17,233 bases of DNA from an uncultured Pseudomonadales bacterium (GTDB lineage: Bacteria; Pseudomonadota; Gammaproteobacteria; Pseudomonadales; Porticoccaceae): NCBI GenBank assembly GCA_905478725.1, contig CAJQJT010000065.1, positions 1 through 17,233 of the forward strand, given 5' to 3'. The position numbers were made by a program, and so were the translations under genes. Of this stretch, positions 1 through 7,972 are shown piece by piece. The stretch's first letter is position 1. Every line of letters begins with the position of its first letter. The notes under the pieces were generated by a model, which was not told where the DNA came from, searched no databases, and worked only from the letters and a program-made list of their open reading frames with translations.

Positions 1-933
1 CTCATCCGGCAAGCGTACTCGCTCACCGGCAACACGGTCTTTAACCAACTCACCGCGTTTGAAAACCGCTAGGGTATCGCCGGACTGTAAACCATCTCGA
101 TCGCCACGATTAATCGCCACAACATCTAGGGCACCTGCATTGCGCACACCTTCTTCCATATTTATAACTGATCCGCTGACCGGCGTTTCTGGGGCGCGGG
201 GATAGAAGGTCGATGCAAGTGTTCTCTCTTCTACCACCAGCAGGCGATCTTTGATTCGAATCTCACCTTCGGCACGACTGACATTCAGAGTGGCGACATC
301 CTTTTCTAGGGCTTTGATTCTCGCGGCGCCAATATCTATGGCTCTTATGCCGAGCAATTCTCCGGTCTCCGGGTCCATATAGGGTTCGCCACGGCGGTAG
401 ATTCCATAATTTAGACGGTTGGCAGTGAAGTCACCTCGAGCATAAAAATCATCATTCATCCCTACCAGAATGCGGCGCTCAGCACCGCCGAGAACATAGG
501 GCGCGCCATTCAATGTGGCATTATCTGTTACTCGGGTTTTAGATAAAAAGGTGCTGATGACATTTAACGGCAGTGCGCTGATGGCATCGTCGTGGCCTAG
601 GCTGCGAATTTCTGGGGACAACTTAAGCTCGCGACTGCGGACGATCTTAAGCTGGGGTACACCATTGATATACACCAAGCTGATAACGTCACCGGGATAA
701 ATTAGATGGGGGTTGTCGATCTGTTGGTTGGCATGCCAGATTTCTGGCCACATCCAGGGGTCCTGTAAAAACACGGCCGAGATATCCCACAACGTGTCAC
801 CGCGAACTACAGTGTAGCTATTAGGCACATCTTTATTGATTAAAACGTTTTGACTGGAGAAGCTTGGAACAGCCGCCAGAGTAGTGAAAAGCACAGCTGC
901 CAAGAGCGCTGCCCTGAATCCGAATTTTTTCAT
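1..933 (-). CDS. LysM-domain peptidoglycan-binding protein, TsaP-like (partial, C-terminus outside window)
   Basis: Secreted envelope protein; 311 codons are visible and the frame is still open at the left edge. Residues 1-27 form a signal peptide: MKKFGFR, then a hydrophobic Ala/Leu/Val stretch ending near PSFSS. A LysM domain covers about 39-88 (SYTVVRGDTLWDIS, then NPHLIYPGDVISLV), a fold that binds peptidoglycan glycan chains. Beyond about residue 95 the sequence matches no motif I can name. The ATG at 931-933 is supported by AAAGGA about nine bases upstream. A LysM protein divergent from def-fmt is the arrangement of Pseudomonas PA0020, the homologue of TsaP, which anchors the type IV pilus secretin to peptidoglycan. 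A pilus role here is inferred from that synteny; no pilus genes are visible. LysM identity is secure, TsaP orthology likely. Confidence 0.85.
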   Translation of the reverse strand, partial: MKKFGFRAALLAAVLFTTLAAVPSFSSQNVLINKDVPNSYTVVRGDTLWDISAVFLQDPWMWPEIWHANQQIDNPHLIYPGDVISLVYINGVPQLKIVRSRELKLSPEIRSLGHDDAISALPLNVISTFLSKTRVTDNATLNGAPYVLGGAERRILVGMNDDFYARGDFTANRLNYGIYRRGEPYMDPETGELLGIRAIDIGAARIKALEKDVATLNVSRAEGEIRIKDRLLVVEERTLASTFYPRAPETPVSGSVINMEEGVRNAGALDVVAINRGDRDGLQSGDTLAVFKRGELVKDRVAGERVRLPDE

Positions 934-966
934 GTTTCTGAGTCCTTTCTCCGGGCAGGGTTAGTG

Positions 967-972
967 TATAAT
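967..972 (+). promoter_or_regulatory. Candidate -10 box of a promoter reading towards def
   Basis: A perfect TATAAT lies between the divergent LysM gene and def, about 120 bases before the def ATG. No recognisable TTGACA-like -35 lies 15-18 bases upstream, so the box rests on the -10 match alone. If used, transcription would start near 979 and give a leader of about 115 nt that contains the hairpins and mini-ORFs described separately. Confidence 0.4.
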
Positions 973-975
973 TTC

Positions 976-1003
976 CACCTTTTCTGATGGTGCCAAAAAG
1001 GTG
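976..1003 (+). other. Hairpin in def leader
   Basis: CACCTTTT (976-983) pairs perfectly with AAAAGGTG (996-1003) around a 12-base loop. No T-run follows directly, so it is not a terminator by itself. It sits just after the presumed start site and could be a 5' UTR stem. Being symmetric, it could equally lie in the upstream region of the LysM gene on the other strand. Confidence 0.4.
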
Positions 1004-1022
1004 CTTAATGAGAACTTAATGG

Positions 1023-1072
1023 AAAGCGCCGCCGGGTTAGCTTAATGGTAGCAGCGCTTTTAACTTTTTTTT
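1023..1072 (+). terminator. Intrinsic-terminator-like hairpin upstream of def (possible attenuator)
   Basis: AAAGCGCCGC (1023-1032) pairs with GCAGCGCTTT (1051-1060). Nine of ten positions pair, with one C-A mismatch, around an 18-base loop; then TAAC and eight T (1065-1072). This fits a rho-independent terminator on the plus strand, yet no plus-strand gene lies upstream in the window and the def ATG is only about 20 bases downstream. An attenuator or the end of a short leader RNA is therefore more natural than the end of an operon. Confidence 0.5.
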
Positions 1073-1092
1073 AGAATTTCATCACATCTACT

Positions 1093-1599
1093 ATGGCTAT
1101 ATTAAAGATACTCGAATTCCCAGACCCCCGACTGCGCACCGTTGCCAAGCCGGTTACTACCGTGGATGAGACGATAAAACGTCTGATCGCGGATATGTTT
1201 GACACCATGAAAGATGCACAGGGAATTGGCCTAGCGGCATCACAAGTTGATGTTCACCTGCGGGTTATCGTCATGAACCTGGGAGAAGACGACGTAGGCC
1301 CAAGGGTCTTTATCAATCCTGAAATCGAAACACTGGACGACAGTATCGATCCCTACGAAGAGGGCTGCCTCTCGGTTCCCGGATTCTATGAGAAGGTCGA
1401 TCGCCCAGCCCATGTGATGATTCGCGCACTGGATGGCGAGGGCAATGCTTTTGAAGAAGAGGCCCAGGGCCTTCTAGCTGTCTGCATTCAGCATGAAATT
1501 GACCATCTGGAAGGCAAATTGTTTGTCGACTATCTTTCGCCCTTTAAACGCCAGCGCATTCGTACAAAGCTCGAAAAAATTCACCGCCAGAATGCATAG
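1093..1599 (+). CDS. def: Peptide deformylase
   Basis: Cytosolic metalloenzyme that removes the N-formyl group from the initiator methionine of nascent proteins. At 168 aa it has the usual length. All three family motifs are present: GIGLAASQ at 44-51, EGCLS at 90-94 with metal ligand Cys92, and HEIDH at 134-138, which supplies two His ligands and the catalytic Glu. The ATG gives the standard [14 protein letters not shown] amino end. No clear Shine-Dalgarno sequence precedes it; the upstream bases are a T-run and an ACATCTACT stretch, which is unusual for a highly used housekeeping gene. It is first in the def-fmt-rsmB-trkA-trkH cluster, and its product acts on the formyl group installed by the next gene's enzyme. 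Confidence 0.97.
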   Translation: MAILKILEFPDPRLRTVAKPVTTVDETIKRLIADMFDTMKDAQGIGLAASQVDVHLRVIVMNLGEDDVGPRVFINPEIETLDDSIDPYEEGCLSVPGFYEKVDRPAHVMIRALDGEGNAFEEEAQGLLAVCIQHEIDHLEGKLFVDYLSPFKRQRIRTKLEKIHRQNA

Positions 1600-1611
1600 G
1601 ACGTCTGTCAC

Positions 1612-2550
1612 TTGAGAGTACTCTTCGCAGGAACGCCAGACTTCGCCGCGGCACACCTGCAGGCCTTGCTCGACGCCCCCGACATTTCAGTGATTGGTGT
1701 CTATAGTCAACCAGATCGTCCCGCCGGACGCGGCAAAAAACTCACCGCCAGCCCGGTTAAAAAACTCGCCCTTGAGCATCAGCTGCCGGTATTTCAACCG
1801 CAATCCTTAAAAGATCCTGAACAGCAGCGTATTTTAAGTGAACTGCGGGCCGATATTATGGTGGTGGTGGCCTACGGCCTTATATTGCCGCAAGTCATTC
1901 TGGATACTCCGCAATTGGGCTGTATCAATGTCCACGCCTCCATTTTACCCCGCTGGCGTGGCGCTGCACCGATTCAGCGGGCCATTGAAGCCGGCGACTC
2001 GGAAACCGGCGTGACCATTATGCAAATGGATGCCGGCCTGGATACAGGCGCCATGTTGAGTATTTCTCGCTGCAAAATTGACCGCAGCGACACCAGCGCA
2101 AGCCTGCACCGCAAATTAGAACAGCTCGGCGCACCCGCATTACTGCATACCCTTGACGCTCTAAATGCCGGGCTTGCAGTGGCTGTGGAGCAAGACGGTG
2201 AGCTGAGCTGCTACGCAGCAAAAATCACTAAACAGGAAGCTCTGATCGATTGGAGCCAATCCGCGCAGAGTCTAGATCGCCAGATCCGTGCCTTTAATCC
2301 TTTCCCCGCCGCTTATACTACTTTGGGCGAGTTGCGCATCAAAATCTGGCAGGCCGAGCCAACCGCCGCATCAGGTCTGGGGCCTGGTCAGATTATCTCC
2401 GCGGACAACGCTGGCCTGCTAGTTAGTTGCGGTGAGCAATCACTCCTTATCACCGAAATACAGTTGCCGGGAAAATCACGCATGGCTGTCTCTGAAGTCC
2501 TTAAATCCCGCGGTGAGTTACTCGCCCCCAGCACGCTGTTAGGCTCTTGA
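1612..2550 (+). CDS. fmt: Methionyl-tRNA formyltransferase
   Basis: Transfers formyl from 10-formyltetrahydrofolate to Met-tRNAfMet for translation initiation. At 312 aa it matches the family length. The N-terminal Rossmann-type domain begins FAGTPDFAA (5-13). The active site is intact: Asn106, His108 and Ser110 in NVHASILPRWRGAAPIQ, and Asp144 in QMDAGLDTGA, at the same positions as in E. coli. The C-terminal OB-like tRNA-binding domain follows about residue 205 and contains the typical IRAFNPFPAAY (275-like in position only; seen directly in the sequence). The start is TTG, 12 bases after the def stop, with AGGA (1598-1601) overlapping that stop as ribosome-binding site. MRVLFAGTPDF is the expected amino end and no ATG competes. 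Confidence 0.96.
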   Translation: MRVLFAGTPDFAAAHLQALLDAPDISVIGVYSQPDRPAGRGKKLTASPVKKLALEHQLPVFQPQSLKDPEQQRILSELRADIMVVVAYGLILPQVILDTPQLGCINVHASILPRWRGAAPIQRAIEAGDSETGVTIMQMDAGLDTGAMLSISRCKIDRSDTSASLHRKLEQLGAPALLHTLDALNAGLAVAVEQDGELSCYAAKITKQEALIDWSQSAQSLDRQIRAFNPFPAAYTTLGELRIKIWQAEPTAASGLGPGQIISADNAGLLVSCGEQSLLITEIQLPGKSRMAVSEVLKSRGELLAPSTLLGS

Positions 2551-3854
2551 TAAATACCAGAGTCGCTGTGGCAGAAGTCATAGCCCAGGTCCTGCGCGGC
2601 AAATCACTCTCGGCATTGCTTTCCGAGTATGCCAGCAAGGTCGCTGAAAAAGATATTGGCCTATTTAAAGAACTCTGCTTTGGCACACTGCGCTGGTATC
2701 CGGCGATTGAGCTTTTACTCCATGAGCTGATGCAAAAGCCCATGCGCGAAAAAGAGTTTGAGGTTCAGGGCCTGCTGGCCTGTGGGCTCTATCAGCTGAT
2801 GCATACCCGTATCGCCGATCATGCGGCGATCAATGAAACTGTTACAGCGGTGACCAAACTCAAACGTCCCTGGGCCAAGGGGCTGGTCAATGCGGTGCTG
2901 CGGAATTTCCTCCGTCAGCGCACGGAGTTGGAAGCCAAGCTCAGTAAAAACCCTATTTTCGTTCGTGCTCATCCTCAGTGGCTACTCGATGGTCTTTTCA
3001 ATTCATGGGGATCCAGCGTCGCAATCGATGTTCTTGCGGCCAACAATCACCAGGCACCCATGACATTGCGAGTTAACCGGTTACAGGGCTCACGAGATGA
3101 GTACCTGGAGCAGCTCAGCGCAGCCAACATAGAGGCTGCCGCAACTCAATTCAGCGAGCAGGGCATACAGCTGCAATCGGCAACCGACGTTGCCACACTG
3201 CCTGGCTGGGCCAGCGGTGCGGTAAGTGTTCAGGATGAAGCCGCTCAGTTGGCTGCAGTATTGCTAGAGCTGGAACCCAGCCAGCAAGTGCTCGACGCCT
3301 GTTGCGCTCCCGGTGGCAAGACCTGTCATATTCTCGAAGCCCAACCACAGCTCGATAAAGTGGTTGCCGTGGAGCTAGAAAGTCGGCGTATGCCGCGGGT
3401 CGAAGAAAACCTGCAGCGTCTTGGGCTAAAGGCCGAATTAGTCATAGGCGATGCTAGCGCAGCCACTACCTGGTGGGATGCTAAGCCATTTCAGCGCATC
3501 CTCCTGGACGCACCCTGTTCAGCCAGCGGCGTGATTCGCCGCCACCCGGATATCAAACTGCTGCGCAAGTCGACGGATATTGTTAAGCTAGCCGAATTAC
3601 AGCTGCAGCTACTGCGCAGCCTCTGGCAGTGCCTAGAAGAGGGCGGCATACTTCTCTATGCAACCTGCTCAGTTCTACCTCAGGAAAATGATCAGGTGAT
3701 CGACAAGTTTTTAGCTGAAACCCCAACAGCCGAGCTATACAACATAGACGCGGAGTGGGGAATCAAGACCGATTTTGGGCGACAGCTATTCCCCATGATC
3801 AATGGCAACGACGGGTTTTATTACTCTCGATTGCGTAAAACAAGCCAAAAGTAA
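2547..3854 (+). CDS. rsmB: 16S rRNA (cytosine-967-C5)-methyltransferase RsmB
   Basis: SAM-dependent methyltransferase that makes m5C967 in 16S rRNA. At 435 aa the length is normal. The N-terminal NusB-like RNA-binding domain covers roughly 1-135 (KELCFGTLRW, GLYQLMHTRI, HAAINETV). The C-terminal methyltransferase domain has the SAM motif LDACCAPGGKT at 249-259, DAPCSASG at 321-328 with catalytic Cys324, and ATCS at 372-375 with Cys374, the two cysteines used by m5C enzymes. It starts with a TTG whose last bases form the fmt TGA stop, a 4-base overlap that implies translational coupling. The amino end aligns with E. coli RsmB from about residue 5, so this start is plausible; GTG eight codons in is the only near alternative. 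Confidence 0.95.
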   Translation: MINTRVAVAEVIAQVLRGKSLSALLSEYASKVAEKDIGLFKELCFGTLRWYPAIELLLHELMQKPMREKEFEVQGLLACGLYQLMHTRIADHAAINETVTAVTKLKRPWAKGLVNAVLRNFLRQRTELEAKLSKNPIFVRAHPQWLLDGLFNSWGSSVAIDVLAANNHQAPMTLRVNRLQGSRDEYLEQLSAANIEAAATQFSEQGIQLQSATDVATLPGWASGAVSVQDEAAQLAAVLLELEPSQQVLDACCAPGGKTCHILEAQPQLDKVVAVELESRRMPRVEENLQRLGLKAELVIGDASAATTWWDAKPFQRILLDAPCSASGVIRRHPDIKLLRKSTDIVKLAELQLQLLRSLWQCLEEGGILLYATCSVLPQENDQVIDKFLAETPTAELYNIDAEWGIKTDFGRQLFPMINGNDGFYYSRLRKTSQK

Positions 3855-3881
3855 GCGGATAAACAGCCGGGCTAATAAGTA

Positions 3882-5264
3882 ATGAAAATAATAATTGTTG
3901 GGGCAGGGCAGGTTGGCGGCACACTCGCAGAGCATCTTGCCCGCGAGTACAACGATATAACCGTTGTCGACATCAATGAAGCTACTCTGCGGGGACTGCA
4001 GGATCGTCTTGATATCCGCACCGTAATCGGCACCGGGTCGCACCCGGATGTGCTGGTCAATGCCGGTATCGAAGAAGCGGATATGCTGGTCGCGGTTACC
4101 AATAGCGATGAGATTAATATTATCGCCTGTCAGGTTGCCTACTCTCTGTTTCACACCCCAACTAAAATCGCCCGCATCCGCTCGCGCAACTACACCAATC
4201 CAAAATACAAAGCCAAACTCTTCAACGACAAGCATATGCCTGTGGATGTGATGATCACTCCAGAGATGGTGGTCAAAGACTACATTCAAAAACTGATTGA
4301 ACAGCCAGGCGCGCTTCAGGTATTGGATTTTGCCGACGGCGCTATTCAGCTGGTGGGCCTGCGAGCGGTTAAAGATAGCCCTCTGGTAGGTCAGCAGTTG
4401 CGCTTCTTAAAAGAACATATGCCCGACGCCGATGCTCGAGTGGCCGCGGTATTTGGTAAAGATGGGGCTATTTTCCCCACCGGCGAAACCGTTATTGAAG
4501 ATGGCGACGAGGTGTTCTTTGTCGCGGCGAAAAAGAATATTCGCAAAGTGATGAGCGAGCTGCGTCGACTGGAAAAACCCTATCACCGCTTAATGATCGC
4601 TGGCGGCGGCAATATTGGTTTTAGCTTGGCCAAGGCCCTGGAAAAAGACTACAACATCAAGATCATTGAATACTCTACCGACCGCGCTCGCCACCTGTCG
4701 GAAAAGCTCAATAAGAGCGTGGTACTCAATGGCTCAGCAACTGATCAAGAACTATTGCTCGACGAGAATATAGATAAGACCGATGTGTTTCTGGCCCTGA
4801 CCAATGATGATGAAGTGAATATCATGGCCTCGCTACTGGCGAAGAAGCTCGGTGCGCGCAAGGTCATGACTCTGATCAACAACCCCGTTTATGCTGACCT
4901 GATGCAGGGTGGCGTGATTGATATCGCCATCTCACCCCAGCAGGCAACCACCAGTTCTCTACTCTCTCATGTTCGCCAAGGGGATATGGTTTGCGTGCAC
5001 TCACTACGGCGCGGTGCAGCAGAGGCAATGGAAATAATTGTTCACGGCGACGAGAAAAGCTCTAAGGTTGTAGGCCGCGCTATCGGCGATATTAAATCGC
5101 CACCCGGGGCCACTCTTGCTGCCTTAGTGCGCAACGGTGAGGTATTGATCGCCCACCATGACACAGTAATCCAGACTGGCGACCATGTGATTGTCTTTGT
5201 GGTCGATAAAGCCAACACCAAAGCGATCGAAAAACTGTTCTCTGTGAGCTTCTCATTTTTCTAG
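3882..5264 (+). CDS. trkA: Trk system potassium uptake regulatory subunit TrkA
   Basis: Peripheral cytosolic NAD(H)/nucleotide-binding gating subunit of the Trk potassium transporter. At 460 aa it compares with 458 in E. coli. It has two tandem RCK modules. The first Rossmann fold has GAGQVG at 7-12 and acidic Asp30; the second has GGGNIG at 241-246 and Glu263. Each is followed by a TrkA_C domain, roughly 145-225 and 375-455. The ATG lies 27 bases after rsmB with no strong Shine-Dalgarno sequence. fmt-rsmB-trkA is a conserved gammaproteobacterial order, and the membrane partner trkH follows here, so the two subunits are probably made together. The stop codon lies in the first unit of a 9-nt repeat. 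Confidence 0.97.
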   Translation: MKIIIVGAGQVGGTLAEHLAREYNDITVVDINEATLRGLQDRLDIRTVIGTGSHPDVLVNAGIEEADMLVAVTNSDEINIIACQVAYSLFHTPTKIARIRSRNYTNPKYKAKLFNDKHMPVDVMITPEMVVKDYIQKLIEQPGALQVLDFADGAIQLVGLRAVKDSPLVGQQLRFLKEHMPDADARVAAVFGKDGAIFPTGETVIEDGDEVFFVAAKKNIRKVMSELRRLEKPYHRLMIAGGGNIGFSLAKALEKDYNIKIIEYSTDRARHLSEKLNKSVVLNGSATDQELLLDENIDKTDVFLALTNDDEVNIMASLLAKKLGARKVMTLINNPVYADLMQGGVIDIAISPQQATTSSLLSHVRQGDMVCVHSLRRGAAEAMEIIVHGDEKSSKVVGRAIGDIKSPPGATLAALVRNGEVLIAHHDTVIQTGDHVIVFVVDKANTKAIEKLFSVSFSFF

Positions 5265-5320
5265 GTCATCTAAACTATCCAAACTATCTAGGCCATCTAG
5301 AGCAACTAAACCATTTAGGG
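5258..5320. repeat. Degenerate 9-nt tandem repeat between trkA and trkH
   Basis: Seven consecutive in-phase 9-base units: TTTCTAGGT, CATCTAAAC, TATCCAAAC, TATCTAGGC, CATCTAGAG, CAACTAAAC, CATTTAGGG. The consensus is about YATCTARRC. The first unit contains the trkA TAG stop; the last ends 11 bases before the trkH ATG, and its TAGGG is the only candidate ribosome-binding sequence there. The array fills the whole intergenic gap. The units are clearly related but none of the seven is identical to another, which suggests an old expansion that has since drifted. Confidence 0.75.
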
Positions 5321-5331
5321 CATAGTCACTA

Positions 5332-6780
5332 ATGCATCTCAATATCATTGCCAGAATACTTGGACTGCTGCTGATGATCTTCAGCCTGACCATGTTGCCA
5401 CCGATTTTGGTGGCGGTTTTATATGGAGAAAATACTTCATCTACCTTTGCCATCGCCTTCGGCATTACAGTGGCCGTAGGGCTCGCCTTCTGGTTACCGT
5501 CAAAACAGGTGGACGCAGATATGCGCACCAGAGACGGCTTTTTGATCACCGTTTGCTTTTGGTTAGTGCTGAGTACCTTTGGTGCCCTGCCGCTGATGCT
5601 GGCCGACGCGCTCAACCTAAGCTTTATCAACGCACTGTTTGAGTCAGTTTCTGGACTAACTACCACTGGCGCAACCGTTATTTCAGGACTCGATGATCTT
5701 CCTAAGTCGATTCTCTACTATCGCCAGCAGCTTCAGTGGCTCGGTGGTATAGGTATAGTCGTGATCGCGGTAGCCATTCTGCCGATGCTCGGGGTCGGTG
5801 GTATGCAGCTCTATCGCACAGAGACACCAGGGCCGGTAAAGGACTCTAAACTAACCCCGCGGATACGCGAGACCGCCAATGCACTGTTTAAAATTTACTT
5901 GGCGCTCACTGCAGTCTGTGCGCTGGCCTATTGGCTGGCGGGTATGTCCGGCTTCGATGCTATCAGCCATAGCTTTTCCACTGTCTCTATAGGCGGCTTT
6001 TCGACTCATGATACCAGTATTGGCTTCTTTGATAGTTCAGCGATTATGGCTATCTGTGCGTTCTTTATGGTGATCTCGGGACTCAACTTTGCCCTGCACT
6101 TTCATGTTTTGCACGATCGTAAACTCTCCCACTACTGGTCAGACCCGGAAGCACGGATGTATATCTATCTGCTGATCGGTGGCGTGGCGATTACCTGCCT
6201 ATACCTCTATTACAGCGGTACCTATGGCTGGAGCGAGAGTTTCCGCCAAGGTGGTTTCCATCTGATTTCAATTATGACTACCACTGGTTTTACCACCGAC
6301 AACTTCAGTGCCTGGCCGACATTCCTGCCGTTCTTTTTAATCTTTTTATCGTTTTTTGGCGCCTGTGCGGGATCTACAGGTGGCGGCATCAAGATTGGTC
6401 GCATGTTGATTTTGGGTCAGCAGTGTATTCGTGAGATCTATCGCCTAGTGCATCCCAATGCGCTACTGCCGATCAAGATTCATAATCGCCGTATTCCCAG
6501 CCGAGTTGCCGATGCGATCTGGGCATTTTTCGGTGCCTATCTGGCGATCTTCTATTTGATGGTTCTGCTATTGCTGGCTTCTGGTCTTGACTATGTCACC
6601 GCCTGGTCGGCCACTGCTGCATCACTCAATAACCTCGGGCCTGGATTAGGTGAGGTAGCGATCAACTTTGCCGAGCTGAATGGTTTTGCCAAGTGGGTGC
6701 TGTGTTGGGGAATGTTACTGGGACGTCTAGAGATCTTTACGCTGCTGGTGCTGTTTACACCGACCTTCTGGAAGAACTAA
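5332..6780 (+). CDS. trkH: Trk system potassium uptake membrane subunit TrkH
   Basis: Inner-membrane potassium-translocating subunit of the Trk system, gated by TrkA. At 482 aa it is a normal length. The hydrophobic profile fits four M1-P-M2 repeats plus two extra N-terminal helices. The four pore loops carry the selectivity-filter glycines: TTTGATV (110-116), SIGGFSTH (219-226), TTTGFTT (316-322) and NNLGPG (433-438). The C-terminal GRLEIFTLLVLFTPTFW (464-480) matches E. coli almost exactly and holds the conserved pore-proximal Arg465. MHLNIIARILGLLL matches the family amino end, so the ATG is well chosen. It ends 44 bases before the convergent TRAP gene; I see no clear intrinsic terminator in that gap. 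Confidence 0.96.
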   Translation: MHLNIIARILGLLLMIFSLTMLPPILVAVLYGENTSSTFAIAFGITVAVGLAFWLPSKQVDADMRTRDGFLITVCFWLVLSTFGALPLMLADALNLSFINALFESVSGLTTTGATVISGLDDLPKSILYYRQQLQWLGGIGIVVIAVAILPMLGVGGMQLYRTETPGPVKDSKLTPRIRETANALFKIYLALTAVCALAYWLAGMSGFDAISHSFSTVSIGGFSTHDTSIGFFDSSAIMAICAFFMVISGLNFALHFHVLHDRKLSHYWSDPEARMYIYLLIGGVAITCLYLYYSGTYGWSESFRQGGFHLISIMTTTGFTTDNFSAWPTFLPFFLIFLSFFGACAGSTGGGIKIGRMLILGQQCIREIYRLVHPNALLPIKIHNRRIPSRVADAIWAFFGAYLAIFYLMVLLLLASGLDYVTAWSATAASLNNLGPGLGEVAINFAELNGFAKWVLCWGMLLGRLEIFTLLVLFTPTFWKN

Positions 6781-6824
6781 ACCGACTGGATCCAACCCGT
6801 TGAACCCAGCCTGTTAAAGCCTTC

Positions 6825-7916
6825 CTATTCTTGTCCGCGAGCCTTGTAATAGGCTTCTTCTGAAATGCCATGATAGGCCTTAGACTGTTCAGCAAAAGCA
6901 CGCATGGAATCGGTAATGCGCTTTGCCAGTGGATTCTCAGCGGCCATCTCGTCCACCACTATGATGGAGATACGCTGCAACTCAGCCAACACGTCATCGG
7001 GTAATTTCTTAACCTGCACCCCATGAGTCTCAACCAGCTCAATCAGCGCGGCATTGTTGCGCGCGGTGTATTCGTCGAGCATATTTTGGTTGGCGGCGCG
7101 GGCAGCAGACTCGACTATGGCCTGAAGATCATCCGGCAGAGACTCCAGCGCCTGCTTGTTAATAATTAATTCCAAGGTAGGGCCCGGCTCTTGCCAGCCT
7201 GGATAGTAGTAATACTTAGCAATCTGATGGAAGCCAAAGGCTAGGTCATTGTAGGGGCCAACCCACTCCGCAGCGTCGATTTCACCGGTCTGCATAGAGG
7301 TGTAGATTTCACCGCCGGAGCGCTGCACCGACATACCGCCAGCACGAGTAAAGACTTCGCCGCCCAAACCGGGAATACGCATCTTTAGGCCTTTAATGTC
7401 GGCCATAGAATTGATCTCGCGATTGAACCAACCGGCCATCTGCACACCGGTATTACCACCGGCATAGGGGACCAGATTAAATGGCTCATAGAGTTCACGC
7501 CACAATTCAAGACCACCGCCATAATGTAACCAAGCGTTCATTTCCTGAGCGTTGAGGCCAAAGGGTACTGCGGTAAAAAAGGCACTGGCCGGAACCTTGC
7601 CCTGCCAGTAGTAAGCCGCGCCATGACCCATCTCAGCTGTGCCCTGAGAGACGGCATCAAAGACTTCAAAGGCGGGGACCAATTGTCCGGCGCCAAACAC
7701 TTTGATCTTTAGGCGGCCATTACTCATGCGCTCAACATTTTCCGCGAAGTGCTCCGGCGCGAGGCCGAGACCAGGAAAATTTTTCGGCCAGGTAGTAACC
7801 AGTTTCCAGCTAAACGTCTGTGCTGATTGAGTCTCTGCAGTGGCATCATTACTGCCGCCCTCACTGCCGCAACCGACCAGTGAAAGACAGAGTAGTGCAA
7901 TCCAAGTTATACGCAT
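6825..7916 (-). CDS. TRAP transporter solute-binding lipoprotein, TakP/DctP family
   Basis: Extracytoplasmic substrate-capture protein of a tripartite ATP-independent transporter, 363 aa. Residues 1-16 form a lipoprotein signal with lipobox LVGC, Cys16 being the predicted lipidation site, followed by a Gly/Ser/Asn linker. The mature part has family signatures: GLKMRIPGLGGEVF (177-189), with Arg180 in the place of the carboxylate-binding Arg, and GGEIYTSMQTGEIDAAEWVGPYND (segments within 201-224). KYYYYPGW (234-241) is close to TakP, which binds 2-oxoacids in Rhodobacter. A monocarboxylic or 2-oxo acid ligand is inference. AAGGGG lies about seven bases before the ATG, a strong Shine-Dalgarno sequence. 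No DctQ or DctM membrane genes are next to it, so its partners must be encoded elsewhere. Confidence 0.9.
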   Translation of the reverse strand: MRITWIALLCLSLVGCGSEGGSNDATAETQSAQTFSWKLVTTWPKNFPGLGLAPEHFAENVERMSNGRLKIKVFGAGQLVPAFEVFDAVSQGTAEMGHGAAYYWQGKVPASAFFTAVPFGLNAQEMNAWLHYGGGLELWRELYEPFNLVPYAGGNTGVQMAGWFNREINSMADIKGLKMRIPGLGGEVFTRAGGMSVQRSGGEIYTSMQTGEIDAAEWVGPYNDLAFGFHQIAKYYYYPGWQEPGPTLELIINKQALESLPDDLQAIVESAARAANQNMLDEYTARNNAALIELVETHGVQVKKLPDDVLAELQRISIIVVDEMAAENPLAKRITDSMRAFAEQSKAYHGISEEAYYKARGQE

Positions 7917-7972
7917 TTTGATCCCCTTATTATTGTATTAGCCACCGGCGATTTATTATTCCCGTCAGCAGC

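Noticed and set aside
1033..1066. tRNA-like text: GGGTTAGCTTAATGGTAGC resembles a tRNA D-arm and CTTTTAA a lysine anticodon loop.
   Set aside because: The D-stem bases do not pair (GCTT against GCAG), there is no T-arm or acceptor 3' half, and the stretch is better explained as the loop and descending arm of the terminator-like hairpin.
5253..5666. Antisense open frame of 137 codons opposite the start of trkH.
   Set aside because: It overlaps a secure trkH and its C-terminal regularity only reflects the 9-base repeat; no family features.
6781..6824. Possible bidirectional terminator between convergent trkH and the TRAP gene.
   Set aside because: Only short direct repeats (AACCCGTTGAACCCAG) and a GGATCC palindrome are seen; no stable stem with a T-run in either direction.
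7916..7927. TTTGATCCCCTT, the reverse of the TRAP gene's ribosome-binding region, also occurs in both copies of the 16-bp repeat at 11270-11301.
   Set aside because: Twelve shared bases built around a Shine-Dalgarno-like core and a Lys-Lys-Gly-Ile-Lys coding stretch are probably chance; no wider similarity surrounds them.
7917..7945. TACAAT on the minus strand as a -10 box of the TRAP gene.
   Set aside because: It would place the start site within the ribosome-binding sequence, and no -35 lies at the right distance.
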